Below, piece by piece: positions 24,436 through 33,081 of a stretch of 48,281 nucleotides of DNA. Numbering within the stretch: the first letter of the stretch is position 1; each line of letters opens with the position of its first letter. This stretch comes from JBGSYN01 sp041750975. GTDB taxonomy: Bacteria > Pseudomonadota > Alphaproteobacteria > Geminicoccales > Geminicoccaceae. The DNA lies in NCBI GenBank assembly GCA_041750975.1, contig JBGSYN010000284.1, positions 1 to 48,281 on the forward strand. The letters are read 5' to 3'. Under the pieces are notes generated by a model. That model worked only from the letters and a program-made list of their open reading frames with translations. It was not told where the DNA came from and did no database searches. A program made the translations under genes and the position numbers.

Positions 24436-24822
24436 ATGATCGCAGACCCTGGACAATTCCGGATCGTCGCCGTTGCCGTCACCTTGATCGCACTTGCCGG
24501 TGCGGCGCAGGCGGATTCGTCATCCTCTCTGTTCGCACCGGGATCTGTTACCGGCAGTGGCAATGAATCCTCGGCCGATCCCGGCGCGGGCCGCCAGATG
24601 CTGCGTAATTCCTGGAGCCAACGGATATTCGGTAGCCGGGAAACCTTACGCGGCGACGGTCTCGGTCTCGGCTACTCCGATTTCCGTGCGTCGACCATGA
24701 GCCCCGGGATTCTGTTCCTCAGACGCAGCAATAGCGGCATCGTGCTGAAGCCCGGCGGCAGTCGTCTCTTATTCGATTGGGGTAATTTCGGGTTCAGCTA
24801 CCAAAGCGGGATCGGCCGCTAG
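24436..24822 (+). CDS. Small exported hypothetical protein
   Basis: A 128-residue protein from ATG 24436 with a perfect AAGGAGG seven bases upstream (24422-24428). The first 26 residues form a signal peptide ending AGAAQA. The mature part is Ser/Gly-rich, then ordered (RRSNSGIVLKPGG, LLFDWGNFGFSYQSG), compatible with a small beta-rich periplasmic protein. I do not recognise a family. It is probably co-transcribed with the TauE-like gene. Its TAG overlaps the stop of the convergent phosphatase-family gene through a CTAG. Confidence 0.7.
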   Translation: MIADPGQFRIVAVAVTLIALAGAAQADSSSSLFAPGSVTGSGNESSADPGAGRQMLRNSWSQRIFGSRETLRGDGLGLGYSDFRASTMSPGILFLRRSNSGIVLKPGGSRLLFDWGNFGFSYQSGIGR

Positions 24823-26387
24823 TGGACGAGCGCTGCACCTTTCTCCGTCGGGACCGATGCCGTCAGTGCCGGGATTTCCTTTCCGTCAAATCGTTCATCG
24901 GGCTTCATGCCCATCATTCGAATGATGCTTGGGGCCATGTCGATTGTGTCGAAAGTCCCGGGCTCCGAGCACGGTGCAAATCCCGGACCCCAAGCGCAAT
25001 ACCAGGCGGTTTTGACATGGTTGCCGGCGCGGCCTGAAATATTGGGCTGGCCTTTGTCCCATCTGATTTCGCCGAAGCGCGTTGACGTAATGCCATCACT
25101 CGCTTGGGCTATCGCTTGCCTAGTGAATTCGACGACAAGGTCTGGTAGCGAAGCCCGTTCAGGGACATCGTCGGACAGCAGATCGTCGACGCGAACGACC
25201 TTCTCAACGATCGGCAACCCGGTCCGTCGATCGACGAAGCTATGCAAAGCCTTTTCAAGAAACCGACAGAGATCTTCGTATTCGTTGCCCGGCTCGACTG
25301 CGCCCTTGAGTTCGCGCCCGCGAAGATTGATGCGCACAAACCCGTGCGGTTCGCCGGGAGCCGCGAGGAATCGGTTCTTGCTCCAGTCTCTGAGATGTGG
25401 GGAGACGTTTAAGACGATCTTCTCGCGCAGTTCGTAGGGCAGTTTTCGTCCAGCCGCCATCAACGTCTCGATCGGCACCTGACTTTTAATCCGGCCGAGC
25501 AATGTCGTTTTTGCGTCTTCCGGGGCCGTCCCATCGGCGGCGATGCGATCGATCATCGCCGGCAAATGATGGACCCATCCATCATCTTTGCTCATGCCGT
25601 AGGTTGCGAATATGATGACCCGGCTGTCGGATCCCGCCGCATCCAACATCTGGCCGATGGCATGGTCGGTGGCGACATAGACCTCGTCGAGCGCACCCTC
25701 CAACAACCGCAACTCGTCGCGCGAAAGCTCCGTTCGATCGATCTGGCTGGTATCCCAGAGATAGTGGCCAGCGCGATGCACCGATCCGAATACTATTGCG
25801 AACAGATCGAACCGTTCCCGGGCAAGCGCCTTCGCAGCAATCCGTCCGCCCTGCTCGGCTGCGGCAATCGTTTCGCTCCGCAGACGGAGGAGTCCCGGCC
25901 CGGTCTGACGACCATAGATTTCCTCCTGCATCGTGGGCCGCCCAAATTCGCGTTCCGTTTGCGCCATGATTGAGCCGGGCACACTCATGGGTGTTGCGTC
26001 CGTTGCCGATTGCCAGCCCTTCAGATTCCAGGCGACGTCGGGTTGAAGATGCGTACCGGCAAAGGGCATGTCCATGACGCCGACACGAGCTCCCGCTGCG
26101 GCGATGTCCTGCCAAAAGGGCTGGCGCGGCCGATATTCCTTGGTCCAGGCGAGGCCGAAACCCATCCGATCCGGCCGCCAGACTTTGTAGTGATAGCGTC
26201 GCGAGACGTCCCGGCCTTCGAGCCAGCGGTCCCAGTTCATGCCTTCGAATATGCCAAGGCGTGGCTGCAACCCGGCGCGCGTGCCTTGGTGCCATAGCCT
26301 GGCCATGGCCGGCAGCCGCCCCTCGCTGATCAGGCGCTCGATGATGGTGATCTCGCCCGCATCGAGACCGATCAGAATTAAGGGCAT
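24819..26387 (-). CDS. Alkaline-phosphatase superfamily protein (predicted phosphohydrolase/phosphomutase), altered metal motif
   Basis: A 522-residue protein; ATG 26387 (MPLILIGLDAGEIT) has GGAG seven bases upstream, better than the in-frame ATG at 26420. The fold shows in ILIGLDAGEITIIERLISEG (first metal Asp), FGSVHRAGHYLWD (His/Asp ligands) and GRAGNHVKTAWYCAWGPG (last His), with the usual end FDTIDMAPSIIRMMGM. The element that is normally (S)DHG or xHGM reads ATYGMSKDDGW, so the expected metal-binding His is a Tyr. It may be inactive, or use a changed metal site. Substrate unknown; the family includes nucleotide and phospholipid hydrolases. Confidence 0.8.
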   Translation of the reverse strand: MPLILIGLDAGEITIIERLISEGRLPAMARLWHQGTRAGLQPRLGIFEGMNWDRWLEGRDVSRRYHYKVWRPDRMGFGLAWTKEYRPRQPFWQDIAAAGARVGVMDMPFAGTHLQPDVAWNLKGWQSATDATPMSVPGSIMAQTEREFGRPTMQEEIYGRQTGPGLLRLRSETIAAAEQGGRIAAKALARERFDLFAIVFGSVHRAGHYLWDTSQIDRTELSRDELRLLEGALDEVYVATDHAIGQMLDAAGSDSRVIIFATYGMSKDDGWVHHLPAMIDRIAADGTAPEDAKTTLLGRIKSQVPIETLMAAGRKLPYELREKIVLNVSPHLRDWSKNRFLAAPGEPHGFVRINLRGRELKGAVEPGNEYEDLCRFLEKALHSFVDRRTGLPIVEKVVRVDDLLSDDVPERASLPDLVVEFTRQAIAQASDGITSTRFGEIRWDKGQPNISGRAGNHVKTAWYCAWGPGFAPCSEPGTFDTIDMAPSIIRMMGMKPDERFDGKEIPALTASVPTEKGAALVH

Positions 26388-26568
26388 TGAGCACTCCGAA
26401 TCTTCGACAAGAAAGCTCATCAGCTGTCGCCGACGTCACGGCCCAAACATCGCACCGTTGCAAGCAATTTTTGTGCCTTGAGCGGTTTTCTTGACTCGAC
26501 AACAATCCGGTTGCTATCGCGGTTCCTTAGCCGTGGCACTCTCCATTTTGGCGTCTCTCACAAGAAAT

Positions 26569-27906
26569 TCATCCGAGCAGCATGACGATACGGGCGCCGC
26601 CGAGGTCGCCTGTCTCGATCGAGAGTGAGCCGCCATAGGTCTCCTCGACCATGTCACGCGCCAGAGCGAGGCCGATGCCCTGGCCGGGCTTGTTCGCGTC
26701 GAGCCTGCCGCCGCGCGCCTTGGCGAGCTTCTGCCCCGGCGTGGGAATGCCCGGTCCGTCATCCTCGATCACAAAGCGCAGCCGGCCATTGGCGTGGCCG
26801 TCGGCTTCGAGCCGGACATGGCTACTGCACCATTTGAAGGCGTTGTCGAGAAGATTGCCGAGCAGTTCGGTGAGATCGCCGGGATCGCCATAGAAGACGC
26901 AATCCGGTGCCACGTGCGAGCTCACCTGAACGTTCTTCTCCTGATAGACCTTGGCGAGCGCTTGCAGCAGGGGTGCTATCACTGGATGCACCCTGACGGG
27001 ACCGGCGAGAGCGTTGCTCCCGGCAGAGGCGCCGCGCGCGGTATGGTAGGCGACGGTCTGGTCGATCCTGCTGGTTTGATCGCGCAGCAGAAGGCGCTGA
27101 TCCTCCGGCAATGTGGGGAGGTCGAGCGTGCGCAGGACCGCGAGCGGCGTCTTCAGACTGTGCGCCAGATCGTCGAGCGCCTGGCGATATCGTTTGAGAC
27201 GGGCGCTGTTGCCCGCGATCAAGGCATTGAGACTGCGGGTCAAAGGCTGCAGCTCCAGCGGAAATTCCGGCGAGAGCGCCTGTCGATTGCCGGCTTCAAT
27301 CTCTCGAAGCTCCGCCACGAGGCGGCGCAACGGCCGCAAGCCCCAGCGCAACGCCAGCGCCTGGGCGATCAATAGCGCGAGCCCCGCGCCGCCCAGGCCC
27401 AAGGCGAGATTGGAACGGAAAGCCCGAATTTGTCGGCTATTGGCGGCGCGTGATGCGGCGATCTGGAAAACCAGAGGCCGATCGGCGGCGCCATCGAGTT
27501 CCCAAATCACCGGAAAGGAGAGCACCAGCCAGGCCGCGCCGTCATCGCTCCCAATATCTTTCAAACCAGGGTCCGAAGGCCCGCCGGGAGCAACCAATGC
27601 CGGCGCATCGCCCAGGGATGAGGCCGATTGCCAGAGCATTTCGCCATCGCTCCAGATGGCGCCGACGAGGCCCGAGCCCGGCATGGCGAGACGCGGCTCG
27701 GCCAGCGCTTCGGACATGAGGAGCGTTCCCGCCGGATCGAGTTCGGCGGCACCCAGAAGCAGATAGACCTGGGTCTGCAGCTGCTCGCGCAAGGCCGTTT
27801 CGACGCTCTCCCGAAAGGCCCGTTCCAGGGTCAGGCCGGTCAGCGTAAAGAAGGCGAAGAGCACGGCCGAGGCAACCAGCATCAGCCGGGCATTCAGGGA
27901 TACCAT
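26569..27906 (-). CDS. Sensor histidine kinase, PhoQ-like
   Basis: A 445-residue inner-membrane kinase with helices at residues 8-26 and about 165-185 flanking a periplasmic sensor domain of about 140 residues. The phospho-acceptor helix is DDLAHSLKTPLAVL with His249, the LAHSLKTPL form typical of PhoQ-type kinases. The ATP-binding domain has LLDNAFKWC (N box, degenerate), DDGPGIP and GIGLALARDMVEE. The start ATG overlaps the regulator's stop as TGATG, so kinase and regulator are coupled. The periplasmic stimulus is unknown. Confidence 0.93.
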   Translation of the reverse strand: MVSLNARLMLVASAVLFAFFTLTGLTLERAFRESVETALREQLQTQVYLLLGAAELDPAGTLLMSEALAEPRLAMPGSGLVGAIWSDGEMLWQSASSLGDAPALVAPGGPSDPGLKDIGSDDGAAWLVLSFPVIWELDGAADRPLVFQIAASRAANSRQIRAFRSNLALGLGGAGLALLIAQALALRWGLRPLRRLVAELREIEAGNRQALSPEFPLELQPLTRSLNALIAGNSARLKRYRQALDDLAHSLKTPLAVLRTLDLPTLPEDQRLLLRDQTSRIDQTVAYHTARGASAGSNALAGPVRVHPVIAPLLQALAKVYQEKNVQVSSHVAPDCVFYGDPGDLTELLGNLLDNAFKWCSSHVRLEADGHANGRLRFVIEDDGPGIPTPGQKLAKARGGRLDANKPGQGIGLALARDMVEETYGGSLSIETGDLGGARIVMLLG

Positions 27907-28601
27907 CAGCCCTCGACTTTTCCATCGGGGCGATCCGACCGGAGGCGATAGCCACGGCCGCGCAACGTTTCGATCGGATCCTGTAGCCGTTCCGGATCGA
28001 GTTTCTTGCGCAGCCTGCCGATCAGAACCTCGAGGACATTGCTGTCGCGGTCGGCGTCGTCGGGATAGAGCCGCTCGGTGATCTCGAGCTTGGAGACGAC
28101 CTTGCCGGCCCTCAGCGCCAAGTGTTCGAGCAGCCGATATTCGTAGGCGGTGAGTTCGATCGGGCGCCGATCGACCCGGACCTCCTGGCGATTGGTGTCG
28201 ATCGAGAGCGGGCCGAATCGCAATTCTGCCTGGGCATGCCCGGCAGCACGGCGCGTCAGGGCTCGAACCCGGGCCAGAACCTCCTCGATATGAAAAGGTT
28301 TGACCAGATAGTCATCCGCACCGGCCTCGAGACCGTCGACCTTTTCCTGCCAGCGCCCGCGTGCCGTGAGGATCAGAACCGGAAAGCGCCGCTCACGTCG
28401 CCGCCAATGCCGGAGAATCTCGATTCCGTCCAGCCCCGGCAGGCCAAGATCGAGCACCGCAAGGTCGATCGGATAATCGAGCCCCAGATGCAGCACTTCC
28501 TCGCCATCGCCGCTGGCATCGGCGACATGTCCCGCAGCGCTGACCGCCTTGACGATCTGATCCCGCAGCGCCGTTTCGTCTTCGGCAACGAGGATTCTCA
28601 T
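27906..28601 (-). CDS. OmpR/PhoP-family response regulator
   Basis: A 231-residue regulator from ATG 28601 (MRILVAEDETALRDQ). The receiver domain has the acidic pair after VAED, phospho-acceptor Asp51 in VLDLGLPGLDG, ILTAR and the Lys in YLVKPFHIEEVLAR. The C-terminal winged helix shows ELTAYEYRLLEHLALRAG, RLYPDDADRDSNVLEVLI and RLRKKLDP...TLRGRGYRL. It should bind tandem direct repeats with an 11-bp period; such sites lie in the divergent region at 29012-29051. PepSY protein and kinase flank it in one operon. Confidence 0.95.
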   Translation of the reverse strand: MRILVAEDETALRDQIVKAVSAAGHVADASGDGEEVLHLGLDYPIDLAVLDLGLPGLDGIEILRHWRRRERRFPVLILTARGRWQEKVDGLEAGADDYLVKPFHIEEVLARVRALTRRAAGHAQAELRFGPLSIDTNRQEVRVDRRPIELTAYEYRLLEHLALRAGKVVSKLEITERLYPDDADRDSNVLEVLIGRLRKKLDPERLQDPIETLRGRGYRLRSDRPDGKVEG

Positions 28602-28638
28602 GCCGTCGTTCGACCAAGATGCTTGCGGCGAAACTCTC

Positions 28639-28920
28639 TCAGCCGCGAACCGCACCGGAGTTGGCATCGATCACGAGGGTGCGCACCCGGCGATTCGGAA
28701 GCAACACCTTGACCCGCCAGCGGCCGCCGCCCCCGTTCTGGAATTCGACGCTTAGGACGCGGCCGCCGCTTGCAGACTGAGCAATCGCGGCCGCCTGGTC
28801 GCGTGATACCGCCGTATTCTGGGCGACCTCCATCAGGGATTCCTGCGCGATAGGATCGGCAGAAGGAGCCGACACCAGCAGCAACGTTGCCAGAAGCAGT
28901 CCGGGGACAGAAGATTTCAT
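28639..28920 (-). CDS. PepSY domain periplasmic protein
   Basis: A 93-residue protein from ATG 28920 (MKSSVPGLLLATLLLV) with a signal peptide. The mature part is one PepSY domain: DQAAAIAQSASGGRVLSVEF, then WRVKVLLPNRRVRTLVIDAN and SGAVRG. It lies 37 bases before the response regulator. PepSY proteins of this size with PhoP/PhoQ-like systems are common and probably modulate the kinase or a peptidase in the periplasm; that role is inferred. The Shine-Dalgarno is weak. Confidence 0.88.
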   Translation of the reverse strand: MKSSVPGLLLATLLLVSAPSADPIAQESLMEVAQNTAVSRDQAAAIAQSASGGRVLSVEFQNGGGGRWRVKVLLPNRRVRTLVIDANSGAVRG

Positions 28921-29011
28921 CGGCCGGCAACGCCATGATCCGTTCGACAAGCAGCTGACAGACAGCTTGAATTGGCACATGCTGCAATAGCCAAAAACTA
29001 GCAGAGCCTTC

Positions 29012-29051
29012 CTTAACAGAGCCTGAACCAACCCATTCAGCTCCGGTTCAG
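29012..29051. promoter_or_regulatory. Two tandem 11-bp-period sites in opposite orientation (OmpR-family operator)
   Basis: Plus strand: CTTAAC (29012-29017), five bases, CTGAAC (29023-29028). Minus strand: CTGAAC (29051-29046), five bases, CTGAAT (29040-29035). Each is a direct repeat of CTKAAY with an 11-bp period, the layout of OmpR/PhoB-type regulators, and one points to each of the divergent genes. Confidence 0.65.
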
Positions 29052-29117
29052 CAGCCTTCGGCCATGGTCGGCATGTCAATCGACAGTTGGACCAATGGCC
29101 TGGTGAAAGGAACGACG

Positions 29118-29699
29118 ATGCAAAAACGACTTGGGCTGAAACGGATCGGAATGGCACTCGCAATGGTTACGCTTGTCGGCTGCGGCGGTACGACGTCAAG
29201 CGAGGCAGGGCCCAGACATCAGGGGCTTTACGGCAATCATGGATATGGGGGTCAACAAAACCACGGCGACAACTCGAACCGTGGATGGCATCAGGGCCCC
29301 AGGGTCTACGGTCATCACGCACCGGTCCGCTCGACGCATCGGGTCGAGCGTCGCCAGGAGAATCAGGCAGGGCGCATCGAGCACGGAGTCCATGGCGGTG
29401 CTTTGACCCGCCACGAAACGCGCAAACTCTGGGGCCAGCAACGACAGATCAATCGTCTCGAGCGCAACTTCAGCCGCGACGGTCACATTTCGAAAAAGGA
29501 GCGTCGCATCCTCGAAAAGAAGCAGGATCGCGCCAGCCGCGCGATCCACCGCTTCAAGCATAACGACCGCAATGGCGGCTATGGCGGTTCTCATAGGGGA
29601 AGACATGACTCCGGCAGGGGGCGCGGTCATGGCCGAGGCGGCGACGCATTCCGCTTCAAATATGGCGATCTCGAGGTCAAAGCCCGAACCCGCCGCTAG
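29118..29699 (+). CDS. Basic, His/Gly/Arg-rich lipoprotein with EF-hand-like segment
   Basis: A 193-residue protein from ATG 29118 with GAAAGG upstream. The signal ends at a lipobox (TLVGC, Cys22), so it is a predicted lipoprotein. Next comes a low-complexity His/Gly/Asn-rich part (GNHGYGGQQNHGDN), then a charged helical region with FSRDGHISKKERRILEKKQD, resembling a degenerate EF-hand/DGxI element followed by a helix, then a Gly/His/Arg-rich stretch and FRFKYGDLEVKART. The basic, metal-ligand-rich composition suggests binding to metals or anionic surface polymers. It is divergent from the PepSY/RR/HK operon, shares its operator region and is likely part of its regulon. No family recognised with certainty. 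Confidence 0.75.
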   Translation: MQKRLGLKRIGMALAMVTLVGCGGTTSSEAGPRHQGLYGNHGYGGQQNHGDNSNRGWHQGPRVYGHHAPVRSTHRVERRQENQAGRIEHGVHGGALTRHETRKLWGQQRQINRLERNFSRDGHISKKERRILEKKQDRASRAIHRFKHNDRNGGYGGSHRGRHDSGRGRGHGRGGDAFRFKYGDLEVKARTRR

Positions 29700-29729
29700 C
29701 ATTATTCACACAATCCACCGGCCCCGTCC

Positions 29730-31028
29730 TCAGCGGCGGGGCCGCTGCGCGTGCACCCGATCAGGCAGAATCCTGCTCAACAAATCGGCAGCCGCGTAGG
29801 CCGCGAAGATGAAGAGGAACGGCTCGACATTGAGGCGGTAGCGTGCGTGCACGGCATAGCCCAGGGTCACGATCGTCTGGGCGACGAAAATCACGAACAT
29901 CGCCTGGACGCCGTCCGAGAGGAGGCGTCGCCGAATGACAAGGACAATGCCCGCCACCGTCAGGATGAAGGTCGGCACGAACGCCGCCAGATACACCGGC
30001 TGCAGCGTGATTGCCGGATCGTAGAAATCGAAGATCCAGAACAGGACTAGTTTCTTGGCGGGAAGTTCGATGAACGCCTGAACCGGCTCGTCGCGGATAA
30101 ATTCCAGAGCCTCGTCCAGATAAGCCGCCTGCAGGTTCGATTCGAAATCCTCATCGTGGGGAAGGATTTCATAGAACTCGCTATCCTTGGCGGTTTTCAA
30201 GCCGGAGCTCTCGATCCAGTCGCCCGAACCGTTGGCCTCGCTACTGAAGCCCTTCCAGAGATTGTAGCCGGTGGAGTTCGCGACGGGCACGAACCTGTCG
30301 AGCACCACATAATTTCGCGCCGTCCACGGCAGAATGACCAGGGCCGAGCAAAGGACGCCGATCGCGAACAATGAAATCTGCCGATGTCTGACCCAGGCGA
30401 GGACCATCAGCCCCGCAAAGAGAACGATGTATTCGACGCGCCAGAACGCCGCCAGGCCGCCCACAACGCCCAAGAGTACCGTCGTTCGCAGACGTGGCTT
30501 TTCCATCAAGTCGAGCGTCAGCCAGAAGCCGAGCAGCAGCAAGACCAGATAGATCTGGATCGCATGATAGGTAATGACGGAGTAAACGAACGTCGGATAG
30601 AGGCCGATCAGCAACATCGAGAGTATGGTCACAGCACGCCAGTTGAAAACTCGCTGCGCTATGATCCCGACCAGGAAAACAAGCACTGTGGACAAGAGGA
30701 TATTGATCGCAAGCATGGCCGATATTGCTTGCGACGTGTTCCCGAATATCGAAAACAGCAGATACCAGAGATAAACGTGGCCGGGCGGCATATAGGCCGT
30801 CGGATAGACAAGCGTTTCTCCGTCCGAGAAGGTGACGACACGGACCATTCGCTCGTGTTCGAGCATGTTGCGTGCGATCTCGCCATATTCCCAGAGCGTG
30901 GCGGAGCGAGGGTCGATATCGCCAAGGAAAATGCCGGCGAGGGCCCGGACCGCAAACCCGAGTGCGACGATCGCTGCAAATAGGACCGCGAATTGACGCC
31001 TGGAAAGGTCGTCGAGCAATGACGTCAA
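29730..31028 (-). CDS. GT-C (GT39/arabinosyl- or mannosyltransferase-like) polytopic glycosyltransferase
   Basis: A 432-residue integral membrane protein, start TTG 31028 overlapping the reductase stop as TTGA. About ten membrane helices are visible. The early periplasmic loop GDIDPRSATLWEYGEIARNM carries the acidic residues expected for a lipid-phosphosugar-dependent GT-C catalytic site, and PPGHVYLWYLLFSIFG and LPWTARNYVVLDRF are typical of GT39/PMT-like enzymes. As last gene of the D-arabinose donor operon it is the best candidate for the transferase that uses polyprenyl-phosphate-arabinose, as AftA occupies that place in mycobacteria. The acceptor is unknown. Confidence 0.85.
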   Translation of the reverse strand: MTSLLDDLSRRQFAVLFAAIVALGFAVRALAGIFLGDIDPRSATLWEYGEIARNMLEHERMVRVVTFSDGETLVYPTAYMPPGHVYLWYLLFSIFGNTSQAISAMLAINILLSTVLVFLVGIIAQRVFNWRAVTILSMLLIGLYPTFVYSVITYHAIQIYLVLLLLGFWLTLDLMEKPRLRTTVLLGVVGGLAAFWRVEYIVLFAGLMVLAWVRHRQISLFAIGVLCSALVILPWTARNYVVLDRFVPVANSTGYNLWKGFSSEANGSGDWIESSGLKTAKDSEFYEILPHDEDFESNLQAAYLDEALEFIRDEPVQAFIELPAKKLVLFWIFDFYDPAITLQPVYLAAFVPTFILTVAGIVLVIRRRLLSDGVQAMFVIFVAQTIVTLGYAVHARYRLNVEPFLFIFAAYAAADLLSRILPDRVHAQRPRR

Positions 31029-31762
31029 AATTTCATCTTCATGAAGATTTTCTCCGGCACCGCCCGGATGACGCTCATGACGACCCACCAGCGGAAGGGC
31101 GTGATCACCTGACGGCGTCGGCGCAGCCCGTCCTGGACCAGTTTCGCGATGTCGTCCGGCTGGGCCGTCAGCGGGCCGATCAGGTCCATGCCCTCGGTCA
31201 TCTTGGTCGCAACGAAGCCAGGTTTGACGGTCATGACGTGAAGCCTGGAGCGCGCATATTTCTGGCGCAGACCGGATAACGCAGCAGTGAAGCCTGCTTT
31301 GGACGCTCCATACCAATAATTCTTGGCCCTGCCGCGATCGCCTGCGACCGAGCTGATGCCGACGATCGCGGTCGCCTCATCGAGTGCGGCGAGGCGTTGC
31401 GCTGCGGCCTCCAGAACCAGCGCCGGCCCGAGAAAATTTGTCTCCACGACGAACCTGGCCTTGTGCGCGTTGCCTTCGGTTTCCGCCTGATCGCCCAGCA
31501 GGCCGATCACGCAGACGACGATGCCGGGCTGTGCGGGCAGACCCACGAACAGGTCGTCGATCGCATCGAGTTCGAGCGCGTCATAGGCATGGGTCGTCAC
31601 CTCGACCCCATGGCGAAGTGCCATATCGCCGCGATCGGTCTCAAGTGCCGCCGGTTGCCGTGCCGCAAGCTGGATCGGATGGCCTGCGGCCGCCAGACGA
31701 TGAGCGATCGCCAGACCGATGTCGGAGCGGGCGCCGAGGACCAGCACCGGGCGTTTGCTCAT
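31025..31762 (-). CDS. dprE2: DprE2-like decaprenylphosphoryl-2-keto-pentose reductase (SDR)
   Basis: A 245-residue SDR from ATG 31762, coupled to the oxidase by ATGA. LVLGARSDIGLAIAHRLAAA is the cofactor loop, and the catalytic Ser and YxxxK are in VGISSVAGDRGRAKNYWYGA and SKAGF. The C-terminal tail FRWWVVMSVIRAVPEKIF closely parallels that of mycobacterial DprE2 (recalled sequence FRYVMMVLRHIPRSIF). The enzyme reduces the 2-keto intermediate with NAD(P)H, completing epimerisation of polyprenyl-phosphate-ribose to D-arabinose. The pairing with a DprE1-like oxidase makes the call strong. Confidence 0.88.
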   Translation of the reverse strand: MSKRPVLVLGARSDIGLAIAHRLAAAGHPIQLAARQPAALETDRGDMALRHGVEVTTHAYDALELDAIDDLFVGLPAQPGIVVCVIGLLGDQAETEGNAHKARFVVETNFLGPALVLEAAAQRLAALDEATAIVGISSVAGDRGRAKNYWYGASKAGFTAALSGLRQKYARSRLHVMTVKPGFVATKMTEGMDLIGPLTAQPDDIAKLVQDGLRRRRQVITPFRWWVVMSVIRAVPEKIFMKMKF

Positions 31763-33081
31763 AGGGCCAGTCTTTCCGATTGAATCGACGCGAAGCGGTC
31801 GAGCGCGCCGCTGTTCTGCCGCAACGATCGAAACTTGGCGAGACGATCGTCGGACGCAGCGAAGGTGTCGGGCCGCATCCGCGCATCCTTGGCGAGATAG
31901 AACCGTCCGCCATGCTCGAGCGTGATTCGATCGAGGCGCTCGAGCAGCGCCAGGGCGCCGGGCGTCGCCGGGAAATCCAGAGCCAGCGTGTACCCCTCCA
32001 TGGGGAACGAGAAGATACTCTCCTGCCTGCCCAAGAGCTTCAACACGGCGAGGAACGAGCCTTGCCCGCTTGCCGCAATCTCTCGCAGCAGCGCAGCAAT
32101 CCCGTCGCGCGAACGGCTCTGGGGAATGACGCATTGAAACTGCACGAACCCGCGGCGGCCGTAAATTCGGTTCCACTCGAGCAAGGCGTCGAGCGGATAG
32201 AAAAAAGTGTCCCAGTCGACCAGTCGCTGGCGTGGCCCCTGTTTGCCATTCCAGTAGTAAAAGCTGTTGAACGCCTGCACGGTCAGACGATTGAGCAGAA
32301 AGGAGGGCAAGTCGATTGGAATCCGCTTAGTCTTTTTCCGTTGTGTGAGAAACGGCTCCGGGCGCTTGGCCCCGTTCAGGTCGTCGAGCCGCGCATGCTC
32401 GCCCAAATAAAGGAGCGAGCGTCCGAAAGACTTGCCCGAGGCGAGGCAGTCGATCCAGGCGACGTTGTATGTCGTCTCGGCCGCGGCCTCGAACGTCGCC
32501 ATGGTTGCATCGAGATCCGTGGTGACGACGGTCCGCTGGACGATCCAGGCGGTCTCGACCGGAATGAGCGTGAAGGCGGCGCGCAGAATGATGCCGGTGA
32601 GGCCCATGCCGCCGATGGTAGCATGGGACAGCTCTGAATTCTCAGTCGCGCTGCAGCGGACAACCGAGCCATCCGCCAGCATCAGATCGAGCCAGGCCAG
32701 ATGCGCGCCGAACGAGCCGGCGCCATGGTGGTTCTTGCCATGCACGTCGGCAGCGATCATGCCGCCGATGGTGACGAACTTGGTGCCCGGCGTGACCGGC
32801 GGAAACCAGCCGCGCCGCAGGAAGGTGGCGATGACGTCGCCGAGCATGACGCCCGCCTCGACGGTCAAGAGCCCGCGGGACGGATCGAAGGCCAGCATCC
32901 GGTTGAAACGAACCATCGACACCGTCATTCCGGCATTGAGCGCACTGTCGCCATAAGCGCGTCCGGCGCCGCGGGCGATGATTGGGCCTTCGTGCAATAG
33001 CCCCTTCAGCGCCGCCTCGCTGCGCGGCGTCTCCAGCCGGCAATCGACCACCGGGAACCGGCCCCAACCCGAAAGCTTCAT
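31759..33081 (-). CDS. dprE1: DprE1-like FAD-dependent polyprenylphosphoryl-ribose oxidase
   Basis: A 440-residue flavoprotein from ATG 33081 (MKLSGWGRFPVVDC), coupled to the GtrA gene by ATGA. The FAD-binding loop ARGAGRAYGDSALN and the following TIGGMIAADVHGKNHH are as in DprE1. The C-terminal third aligns by eye with mycobacterial DprE1: FPMEGYTLALDFP and HGGRFYLAKDAR. Lys398 corresponds to the essential Lys418. Ala367 stands where the benzothiazinone-reactive Cys387 lies, with identical spacing of 31 residues. It oxidises C2 of polyprenyl-phosphate-ribose. Confidence 0.9.
   Translation of the reverse strand: MKLSGWGRFPVVDCRLETPRSEAALKGLLHEGPIIARGAGRAYGDSALNAGMTVSMVRFNRMLAFDPSRGLLTVEAGVMLGDVIATFLRRGWFPPVTPGTKFVTIGGMIAADVHGKNHHGAGSFGAHLAWLDLMLADGSVVRCSATENSELSHATIGGMGLTGIILRAAFTLIPVETAWIVQRTVVTTDLDATMATFEAAAETTYNVAWIDCLASGKSFGRSLLYLGEHARLDDLNGAKRPEPFLTQRKKTKRIPIDLPSFLLNRLTVQAFNSFYYWNGKQGPRQRLVDWDTFFYPLDALLEWNRIYGRRGFVQFQCVIPQSRSRDGIAALLREIAASGQGSFLAVLKLLGRQESIFSFPMEGYTLALDFPATPGALALLERLDRITLEHGGRFYLAKDARMRPDTFAASDDRLAKFRSLRQNSGALDRFASIQSERLAL

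Noticed and set aside
29720..29743. GGCCCCG/CGGGGCC hairpin between the lipoprotein and the GT-C gene
   Set aside because: A stable stem but no T-run follows on either strand and it spans the stop codon of the GT-C gene, so I do not call it a terminator.
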